A DNA stretch of 12,053 bases from Bacteroides sp. CAG:530. Its GTDB lineage: Bacteria; Bacteroidota; Bacteroidia; Bacteroidales; Bacteroidaceae. Location: contig FR881175.1 in NCBI GenBank assembly GCA_000434735.1, positions 1 to 12,053 on the forward strand, in the 5' to 3' direction. Of the stretch, positions 6,192-12,053 are shown piece after piece. A program made the translations under genes and the position numbers. A model generated the notes under the pieces. It did no database searches. It was not told the DNA's origin and was given only the letters and a program-made list of their open reading frames with translations. Position 1 is the first letter of the stretch. Each line of letters starts with the position of its first letter.

Positions 6192-6800
6192 CTATTCTCC
6201 TTTCAGGATAGGAAGAGTAACTTTGAATTTCACCGCCAAGATACGGACTACAAATACAGTACTACCACCTATTATCTGCGCCATGTAATCTTCAAAGCCC
6301 ATATTCAGACATATCCAATAAGCCAAGCCACCAACTACGCAAGCCATAGCGTAGATTTCCTTTCTGAAGATCAGCGGAATTTCATTAATGAACACATCGC
6401 GTATCACACCTCCGGCAGCTCCGGTTATGCTACCCATTATGATAGCTACCCAAAACGGAAAACCTAACGTGATACTTTTCTCGAATCCTACCACCGTAAA
6501 CAACGCCAACCCGATACTGTCGAAGAAGAAGAACGTATTATTAAGGTGTATCAGATACTTACCGAAAATAATAACAAAGAACATGGCAAATGCCGTACAT
6601 ATCAAATAGATAGGGTCGGTCATCCACACCGGAGTGACATTCAGCATCACGTCTCTCAGCGTACCACCGCCAATAGCGGTAGCCAATCCTACGATATATG
6701 CCCCAAACCAATCGAAACGTTTGGCCGAAGCCAAACGAATTCCACTAATAGCAAATGCAAAAGTTCCAACAAAATCAAGTACTTGAACAAACGATACCAT
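6192..6800 (-). CDS. TRIC-family cation channel (UPF0126 membrane protein)
   Basis: A 202-residue integral membrane protein made of two homologous glycine-rich halves, the layout of the prokaryotic TRIC/UPF0126 family. Structurally studied bacterial members are homotrimers that pass potassium, with one pore per subunit. The first half has FAISGIRLASAKRFDWFGAY (16-34) and IGGGTLRDVML (43-53). The second repeats this with GLALFTVVGFEKS (97-109) and GAAGGVIRDVFINEIP (127-142). About seven hydrophobic segments are visible, ending in a short polar tail. The paired GG-x-x-RD motifs are the best diagnostic. It follows the DUF3078 gene by 32 bases on the same strand without a visible terminator, so the two are likely co-transcribed. 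Substrate and role in this organism are inferred from the family only. Confidence 0.9.
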   Translation of the reverse strand: MVSFVQVLDFVGTFAFAISGIRLASAKRFDWFGAYIVGLATAIGGGTLRDVMLNVTPVWMTDPIYLICTAFAMFFVIIFGKYLIHLNNTFFFFDSIGLALFTVVGFEKSITLGFPFWVAIIMGSITGAAGGVIRDVFINEIPLIFRKEIYAMACVVGGLAYWICLNMGFEDYMAQIIGGSTVFVVRILAVKFKVTLPILKGE

Positions 6801-6832
6801 ATGTGTTTTTCTAAGCTAAATTAATTATATAA

Positions 6833-8302
6833 TTACCATGTATAGTTAAATCCTAAACTCATCAATTCCTTAAACTGGAAGAAGCTGTCGCCTTCTTTTC
6901 TCGACACGGAGTCGTCAAAACGCACATGCAGAAACAGCTTGGTAGAGAAGTATTTATTGAACGCAAACGTAAATGTGTTCTCCCACTCTGATACCACACG
7001 TTCATAGTTGGTATTATAGGAGAAGCGCGAATCCCACAATAAATTAGAGAGAACGCTCCATTTCACCGTTGCCTCTAAACGAGAGCCCCATTGGTTAGCT
7101 ACTTTCTTACCCGCTTCAATATTAAACTTGGTAGGGTCTATCTCATCGCTGATAATGCTATAGCGAGTGTAGTTGAAGGGGTTAATAAGCACAGACAAGT
7201 CGCACACACCGCTCTTCTTGTACTTGTAGTCCATACCGAGACCGACATTAAGTTCTGACGGCGACAGAATAGAAGATACCAGCTTATCAGAGTTGGTGTT
7301 ATATTTAGAGAACAACTGAGTCTTGAACTCACCCGATAATGTATAGTACCAATTAGAGAACGCGCGATAACCCAACTTAGAAGTCAAGCGGAGCATATCG
7401 TCGGTAGTTTTATACTGATGCACCGTATCAGACGGAGCAGTGATGAAGCCCAGTTTCCATTCTATCTTATTTTCAAACTGCAGGCGTTGCTTGTCGTTGT
7501 AATTAAACTGCCATACCAAACCCGACAGCAATGACACTGTACTCTCACCACCTCGGTACCAGTTATCTGAGATGTAGTTCTGCGAAGCCTGCAAATAGCC
7601 ATTACCTGCCACGTTCCAGAAATTAGGCTTCATAACCAGCAGCTCGCTCTCGCCTACCTGATTAACCACGTACGACGCGTCTACAAATTTCATCACGTCT
7701 TCTTTCTGCGGTTTCTTTATCTTCATGGCAGCCGACAGTGGCTCCAAACCTCTCAAGTTAGCTTCATTCTGTACTACGAGATTAGGATACTGAAGATAGA
7801 AATCGAGCAACTGACGATTGACGGCCCTGTCTACTATCACGGAATGATCTATTGACGGAACCTGAAAAACAGAATCCTTCAGCGCATCCTCTTTAATAAA
7901 AGGTATGATAGGCTTCCACCCGTCTATCGACATGGACTGCTGAATAGGGGCGAAATAATATGTAGCAGGCATAACCAATTTATAGTAATCGGGGTTCAGG
8001 CGTACCCATGAAGTAGAGTTCATAGCATAAATGTCGTTCCATAATGCAGTTACCGAGTCGCGATACGCACGATACTCTAAAGTCTGCTTCAGGAAATCTA
8101 CGACAGAGGGCAACAAAACTTCCTTGTCCTCCACATTTTTCTTATTATGTTTTTTTGCCACCACAACCGTATCCGACAACATCTTCTCCAACTCTGCAAG
8201 CGTAGAATCGGGGATGTGTATTTCTTGGGCAAAACCATTGCAGCAAAGCGCAAGGCCGATGAAAAAAAGACCTAATGTTTTCATTTCTAAAATTCTCTTC
8301 AT
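6833..8302 (-). CDS. DUF3078-type outer-membrane beta-barrel protein
   Basis: A 489-residue exported protein. A signal peptide runs to about FAQ (residue 26). Residues 27-225 are soluble-looking and charged, with no motif I recognise. From about 226 the sequence turns into amphipathic aromatic strands: WNVAGNGYLQASQNYISDNW, WYRGGEST, FENKIEWKLGF, NWYYTLSGEFKTQLF and GLGMDYKYK. It ends in FNYTW, whose terminal aromatic residue suits BAM insertion. The GG-(K/E)-x motif after W and the KTQ-F/L strand match what I know of DUF3078. Two starts are possible. The one given is at 8302. M7 (ATG at 8284) gives a more typical MKT signal peptide and leaves a short leader after the -7 box at 8309-8316, so it may be the true start. 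Function is unknown; the gene heads an operon with the TRIC-type channel. Confidence 0.82.
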   Translation of the reverse strand: MKRILEMKTLGLFFIGLALCCNGFAQEIHIPDSTLAELEKMLSDTVVVAKKHNKKNVEDKEVLLPSVVDFLKQTLEYRAYRDSVTALWNDIYAMNSTSWVRLNPDYYKLVMPATYYFAPIQQSMSIDGWKPIIPFIKEDALKDSVFQVPSIDHSVIVDRAVNRQLLDFYLQYPNLVVQNEANLRGLEPLSAAMKIKKPQKEDVMKFVDASYVVNQVGESELLVMKPNFWNVAGNGYLQASQNYISDNWYRGGESTVSLLSGLVWQFNYNDKQRLQFENKIEWKLGFITAPSDTVHQYKTTDDMLRLTSKLGYRAFSNWYYTLSGEFKTQLFSKYNTNSDKLVSSILSPSELNVGLGMDYKYKKSGVCDLSVLINPFNYTRYSIISDEIDPTKFNIEAGKKVANQWGSRLEATVKWSVLSNLLWDSRFSYNTNYERVVSEWENTFTFAFNKYFSTKLFLHVRFDDSVSRKEGDSFFQFKELMSLGFNYTW

Positions 8303-8308
8303 TTAGTG

Positions 8309-8316
8309 CAAAAGTA
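8309..8316 (-). promoter_or_regulatory. Candidate -7 promoter box for the DUF3078-TRIC pair
   Basis: On the minus strand TACTTTTG fits TAnnTTTG. It is only six bases before the first possible ATG (8302), so transcription would begin about at that ATG. If translation begins at M7 (8284) instead, the leader would be about 18 bases. No clear -33 element was found. Confidence 0.5.
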
Positions 8317-8359
8317 GTATGTTTTCGTGTTTAATAGTGCGAATATCGGCATTTTTTTA

Positions 8360-8367
8360 TATTTTTG
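8360..8367 (+). promoter_or_regulatory. Candidate -7 promoter box for pyrG-yidC
   Basis: TATTTTTG fits TAnnTTTG, 50 bases before the GTG start of pyrG. This would give a leader of roughly 43-45 bases. It lies back-to-back with the minus-strand box at 8309-8316, 43 bases apart. The T-rich surroundings raise the chance of a random match, and no clear -33 TTTG is seen. Confidence 0.5.
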
Positions 8368-8417
8368 CAACTTCGTAAATTGATATTAGGACATAAACTA
8401 TTTAAACTCATTTAATT

Positions 8418-10016
8418 GTGGCAGAAACAAAGTACATTTTCGTTACGGGTGGTGTTGCTTCGTCATTAGGCAAAGGCATTATTTCATCATCCATAGGTAA
8501 GTTGCTGCAAGCAAGAGGCTACAGCGTTACAATACAAAAATTCGACCCGTACATCAACATCGATCCAGGAACACTGAATCCTTACGAACACGGAGAGTGC
8601 TACGTTACGGTAGACGGCCATGAAGCCGATTTGGACTTAGGACATTACGAGAGATTCCTAGGAATTCAAACCACAAAGGCCAACAACATCACTACCGGAC
8701 GAATCTACAAAAGCGTAATCGACAAAGAACGAAGAGGCGATTACTTGGGAAAGACCATTCAGGTCATCCCTCACATAACCGACGAGATTAAACGAAACGT
8801 TAAATTACTAGGCAATAAATATAAGTTCGATTTCGTAATTACCGAAATCGGAGGCACAGTAGGCGACATCGAGTCTCTCCCCTATTTGGAAAGTATCCGT
8901 CAGCTTAAATGGGAATTAGGAAGAAACGCATTGTGCGTACACCTTACTTATGTACCTTATCTAGCTGCAGCCGGAGAGCTGAAGACCAAGCCGACTCAAC
9001 ATTCGGTAAAGGAACTGCAATCGGTAGGTATACAACCCGACATATTGGTACTGCGTGCAGAGCATGAATTGAACGCCGGATTAAGAAAAAAGGTAGCTCA
9101 GTTCTGCAATGTAGACGAGAACGCAGTAATACAGTCTATAGACATGCCTACCATCTACGAAGTACCAGTGCGTATGCAGGAACAGAACCTCGACGCTACT
9201 ATTCTGCAGAAGATGGGACTGCCAGTAGGCGAAACTCCGTCATTGGGACCGTGGAAAGAGTTCTTGAACCGCCGCCACCACGCTACAGAGATAGTAAAAA
9301 TTGGTCTGGTAGGAAAATACGATTTGCAAGACGCGTACAAGTCTATTCTTGAAGCGCTTTCGCAAGCCGCTACCTACAACGACCGCAAAGCCGACATTCA
9401 ATTCATCAACAGTGAAAATCTGACCGATGAGAATGTAGAAGAAAAGCTGAAAGACATGGATGGAGTTATAATCTGTCCGGGATTCGGTCAAAGAGGTATC
9501 GAAGGAAAATTCGTAGCCATAAAGTATTGCCGTACCCACAATGTGCCGACTTTCGGTATCTGTCTGGGTATGCAGTGTATGGCCATAGAATTTGCACGCG
9601 ACGTTTTGGGATACACCGACGCTAACAGCCGCGAAATGGACCAAAAGACTCCGCACAACGTAATCGACATTATGGAAGAGCAGAAATCGATTACCAACAT
9701 GGGAGGCACCATGCGTCTGGGAGCTTACGAATGCGTGCTCGACCCGAACTCGAAAGCTTATCAGGCATATAAAACTGAACATATACAAGAACGTCATCGC
9801 CATCGCTATGAATTCAACAATGACTATAAAGCTGAATTCGAAAAAGCCGGCATGAAATGCGTAGGTATCAACCCCGAATCTAACTTGGTAGAAATAGTGG
9901 AAATACCTACACTGAAATGGTTTATCGGAACTCAGTTCCATCCGGAATACAGCAGTACCGTATTAAAACCGCACCCATTGTTCTTGTCGTTCATAAAAGC
10001 TGCTATTGACAAATAA
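8418..10016 (+). CDS. pyrG: CTP synthase (glutamine hydrolysing)
   Basis: Converts UTP, ATP and glutamine to CTP in the cytoplasm, the last step of pyrimidine nucleotide synthesis. All expected elements are present in 532 residues. The N-terminal synthetase domain has the P-loop GGVASSLGKG (11-20), KFDPYINIDPGT (41-52), HEADLDLGHYERF (68-80) and EIGGTVGDIES (143-153). The C-terminal glutamine amidotransferase domain (about 295-530) has PGFGQRG (354-360), nucleophile C382 in FGICLGMQ and the triad H508 and E510 in QFHPEY. The start is GTG: an in-frame TAA at 8403-8405 and no ATG between leave it as the only good choice, and the resulting MAETKYIFVTGG fits the family. CTP made here is the classical inhibitor of the PyrBI enzyme encoded earlier in the window. 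yidC follows after 38 bases. Confidence 0.98.
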   Translation: MAETKYIFVTGGVASSLGKGIISSSIGKLLQARGYSVTIQKFDPYINIDPGTLNPYEHGECYVTVDGHEADLDLGHYERFLGIQTTKANNITTGRIYKSVIDKERRGDYLGKTIQVIPHITDEIKRNVKLLGNKYKFDFVITEIGGTVGDIESLPYLESIRQLKWELGRNALCVHLTYVPYLAAAGELKTKPTQHSVKELQSVGIQPDILVLRAEHELNAGLRKKVAQFCNVDENAVIQSIDMPTIYEVPVRMQEQNLDATILQKMGLPVGETPSLGPWKEFLNRRHHATEIVKIGLVGKYDLQDAYKSILEALSQAATYNDRKADIQFINSENLTDENVEEKLKDMDGVIICPGFGQRGIEGKFVAIKYCRTHNVPTFGICLGMQCMAIEFARDVLGYTDANSREMDQKTPHNVIDIMEEQKSITNMGGTMRLGAYECVLDPNSKAYQAYKTEHIQERHRHRYEFNNDYKAEFEKAGMKCVGINPESNLVEIVEIPTLKWFIGTQFHPEYSSTVLKPHPLFLSFIKAAIDK

Positions 10017-10054
10017 ATAACAGAGAAACTTTTAGAAAAACAAACAACTTAAAT

Positions 10055-11923
10055 ATGGATAAAAATACGTTAACGGGATTTCTTCTGATGGGAGTAGTCA
10101 TTGTCGGTTTCGGCATTTGGAACCGCCCCAGCGCAGAAGAAATGGCACGTGCGCAAGAACGCCAAGACTCAATAATGGCGGCGCAACAAAAGCAAGAAGA
10201 AGAAACGCTGAAAGCTAAAGCTGAAGCCGAAGCTGCCAAGACAGTAGTTCTTGATTCTACTTCATTATTCTTTCAGGCCGCACAAGGCTCTGAACAGTTC
10301 ACAACTCTTGAAAACGACAAGGTTAAACTGCTCATTTCTAATAAGGGAGGTCGTGTATGCCAAGCTACGCTAAAGGATTACAACGACCAGCAGAAAGAAC
10401 CTCTGGTACTTTTCGACGGAGAAGACGCATCGCTTAACTTAGGATTCGACGGTAAGAACGAGAACATCCTGAGCAACCAGATGTATTTTCAAGCAGTAGA
10501 CGTGACTGACAGCACGGTAACTATGCGCCTTAATGCCGGAACCGGTAACGCACATTTAGACTTCATCTACAAACTTCTGCCGGAATCGTACATGCTCGAT
10601 TTTACGGTACAGGCTGTAGGAATGCAGAACTTCTTCTCTCCTTCTACCAAGAGCGTCAGCATCGACTGGAAACAGCGTGCACGCCAGATGGAGAAAGGTT
10701 ACACATTCGAGCAGCGATACACTTCGCTTACTTACAAACCATCTAACGACAGCTTCGACCATCTGAGCGAAACTAAAGACGACATGAAAAGCATGCCGGA
10801 AGCTTTGGATTGGGTAGCATTCAAGAACCAGTATTTCTCTTGCGTATTCATGGCAGAGAAGAACTTTACAGAAGCTACACTCGAATCTAAGATGGAGCAG
10901 CAGGAAAGCGGATACATGAAGAATTATTCTGCTGAGATGAAAGCGGCTTTCGACCCGACCGGTGCTCAGCCTTCGCACTTCCAGTTCTATTTCGGCCCTA
11001 ACCACTTCAAAACTTTGCTCGCTAGCAACGATTTGAGCTTCAAGGACAAGGATCAGGAGTTGGAAGATTTGGTATACTTGGGATGGCCTATCATCCGCTG
11101 GATTAACCGTTGGTTTACCATCAACTTGTTCGACTGGCTTTCGGGATGGGGACTTAGCATGGGTATCGTTATCTTGCTGATGACTATCATCGTTAAGATT
11201 ATTGTTATTCCTACTACTTGGAAATCGTTTATCTCTTCGGCTAAGATGAAAGCTCTGAAGCCTTATGTAGATCAGATAAACGCTAAGTACCCTAAGCAGG
11301 AAGACGCTTTGAAGAAACAGCAGGAAACAATGACGCTTTATCGTCAGTATGGCGTAAGCCCGATGGGTGGATGTTTGCCTATGTTGATTCAGACACCGAT
11401 ATTCATGGCGTTGTTCTTCTTCGTACCGAACGCTATCGAATTCCGTCAGCAGAGCTTCTTGTGGGCTACCGACCTTTCGGCTTATGATGACTTGATTAGC
11501 TGGAGCACACACATTCCTTTGTTGGGCAACCACTTGAGCTTGTTCTGCTTGTTATTCAGCATCACTACTATCATTAACCAGATAATAATGATGAAGCAGC
11601 AAGATACCGGCGCTAACCCGCAAATGGCGGCTATGAAGTGGATGATGTATATTATGCCTGTAATGTTCTTCTTTATCTTCAACGATTACGCTTCGGGATT
11701 GAGCTACTATTACTTTATCTCTGGTCTTATCGGTATCATCACCATGTGGGTAATGCGCCGTATGACCGACGAAAAGAAACTTCTCGCTCAGCTTGAAGCA
11801 AACAAGAAGGCTCCGGCTCAGATGAAGCAGAGCAACATGATGGCTAAGCTTGAAGCTCTCCAGAAGAAGGCTGAACAGCAGCAAAGAGAACGTATGGAGC
11901 GTATGAATAATGGAAAGAAATAA
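10055..11923 (+). CDS. yidC: Membrane protein insertase YidC
   Basis: Inserts and folds inner-membrane proteins, alone or with SecYEG. The 622-residue length fits the Gram-negative form. One N-terminal membrane helix (6-22) is followed by an Ala/Glu/Gln/Lys-rich stretch (27-62, probably helical), then a periplasmic beta-sandwich domain (about 75-330). The conserved Oxa1 core has helices near 366-387, 440-460, 492-512, 527-545 and 548-567. Recognisable core motifs are SSAKMKALKPYVDQINAKYP, YRQYGVSPMGGCLPMLIQTP and the segment around WATDLS. In the first core helix the position of the E. coli groove arginine (R366) appears to be K381 (TIIVKIIVIP), which keeps the positive charge. The C-terminal tail (571-622) is Lys/Gln-rich and probably contacts ribosomes. 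It shares a likely transcript with pyrG and is closed by a terminator. Confidence 0.97.
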   Translation: MDKNTLTGFLLMGVVIVGFGIWNRPSAEEMARAQERQDSIMAAQQKQEEETLKAKAEAEAAKTVVLDSTSLFFQAAQGSEQFTTLENDKVKLLISNKGGRVCQATLKDYNDQQKEPLVLFDGEDASLNLGFDGKNENILSNQMYFQAVDVTDSTVTMRLNAGTGNAHLDFIYKLLPESYMLDFTVQAVGMQNFFSPSTKSVSIDWKQRARQMEKGYTFEQRYTSLTYKPSNDSFDHLSETKDDMKSMPEALDWVAFKNQYFSCVFMAEKNFTEATLESKMEQQESGYMKNYSAEMKAAFDPTGAQPSHFQFYFGPNHFKTLLASNDLSFKDKDQELEDLVYLGWPIIRWINRWFTINLFDWLSGWGLSMGIVILLMTIIVKIIVIPTTWKSFISSAKMKALKPYVDQINAKYPKQEDALKKQQETMTLYRQYGVSPMGGCLPMLIQTPIFMALFFFVPNAIEFRQQSFLWATDLSAYDDLISWSTHIPLLGNHLSLFCLLFSITTIINQIIMMKQQDTGANPQMAAMKWMMYIMPVMFFFIFNDYASGLSYYYFISGLIGIITMWVMRRMTDEKKLLAQLEANKKAPAQMKQSNMMAKLEALQKKAEQQQRERMERMNNGKK

Positions 11924-11964
11924 GCGAAGCATTATTCTACATCATTTTTAACATAAACTTATAA

Positions 11965-12004
11965 TTAAAGCCCATCCTGCTATAAATAGCGGAATGGGCT
12001 TTAA
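11965..12004 (+). terminator. Terminator after pyrG-yidC
   Basis: An 11-bp stem, TTAAAGCCCAT (11965-11975) with ATGGGCTTTAA (11994-12004), is extended inward past a C/A mismatch by CT/GG and GCTA/TAGC pairs to a TAAA loop. The embedded TTT and the following TATTT provide the U-rich 3' side. It lies 41 bases after the yidC stop. Its symmetry would let it work weakly in the other direction too. Confidence 0.8.
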
Positions 12005-12053
12005 TATTTCAAGGCTTCGCCTAAATAGGGACATTCAGTAAATACTATAAAAT

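Noticed and set aside
8368..8417. Regulatory leader of pyrG (CTP-sensing slippage or attenuator)
   Set aside because: No G run at the presumed start and no terminator hairpin in the leader, so nothing supports the mechanisms known from Gram-positive pyrG.
9240..9941. 233-codon open frame on the minus strand inside pyrG
   Set aside because: Antisense to the conserved glutaminase domain of CTP synthase; no recognisable protein features and no promoter box noticed.
10556..11533. 325-codon open frame on the minus strand inside yidC
   Set aside because: It lies entirely opposite a confidently identified gene. Its translation is rich in Arg, Ser, His and Val with no domain or signal, as expected of an antisense shadow.

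Overview
The window reads as housekeeping chromosome from a member of the Bacteroidales (Bacteroides or a close relative). This rests on several observations. Start codons are preceded by A-rich stretches rather than Shine-Dalgarno sequences. Several intergenic stretches carry exact matches to the Bacteroidetes -7 promoter element TAnnTTTG. The predicted outer-membrane proteins (a PorT-like barrel and a DUF3078 barrel) are of types typical of the phylum, and pyrG lies directly before a large 622-residue yidC. The genus cannot be fixed from the sequence alone.

Left part (1-5033, all + strand): the 3' end of a tRNA and its terminator, then a probable operon of pyrB and pyrI (catalytic and regulatory chains of aspartate carbamoyltransferase), a flavin-reductase-like FMN protein and a small outer-membrane beta-barrel protein. 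glyA (serine hydroxymethyltransferase) follows after 47 bases. Next comes an OmpA-type lipoprotein that probably has its own promoter inside the last codons of glyA.

Middle (5034-8302): a strong 51-base hairpin precedes mtgA, a membrane-anchored peptidoglycan glycosyltransferase. mtgA converges on a minus-strand pair, a DUF3078 outer-membrane protein followed by a TRIC-family cation channel. The 336-base convergent gap holds a three-copy degenerate direct repeat with one inverted copy, plus a terminator-like hairpin on each strand.

Right part (8303-12053): a divergent intergenic region with one -7-like box for each direction, then pyrG (CTP synthase) and yidC (membrane protein insertase) on the + strand, 38 bases apart, closed by a good terminator. 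The last 49 bases show nothing I can name.

Functionally the window combines pyrimidine synthesis (pyrB, pyrI, pyrG), one-carbon metabolism (glyA) and envelope building (OmpA-like lipoprotein, mtgA, yidC, two barrel proteins). I found no mobile element, CRISPR array, toxin-antitoxin pair or defence locus, and no convincing new multi-gene system. The points most worth a second look are the competing repeats at 5903-5990, the hairpin before mtgA, the start of the DUF3078 gene and that protein's unexplained N-terminal region.
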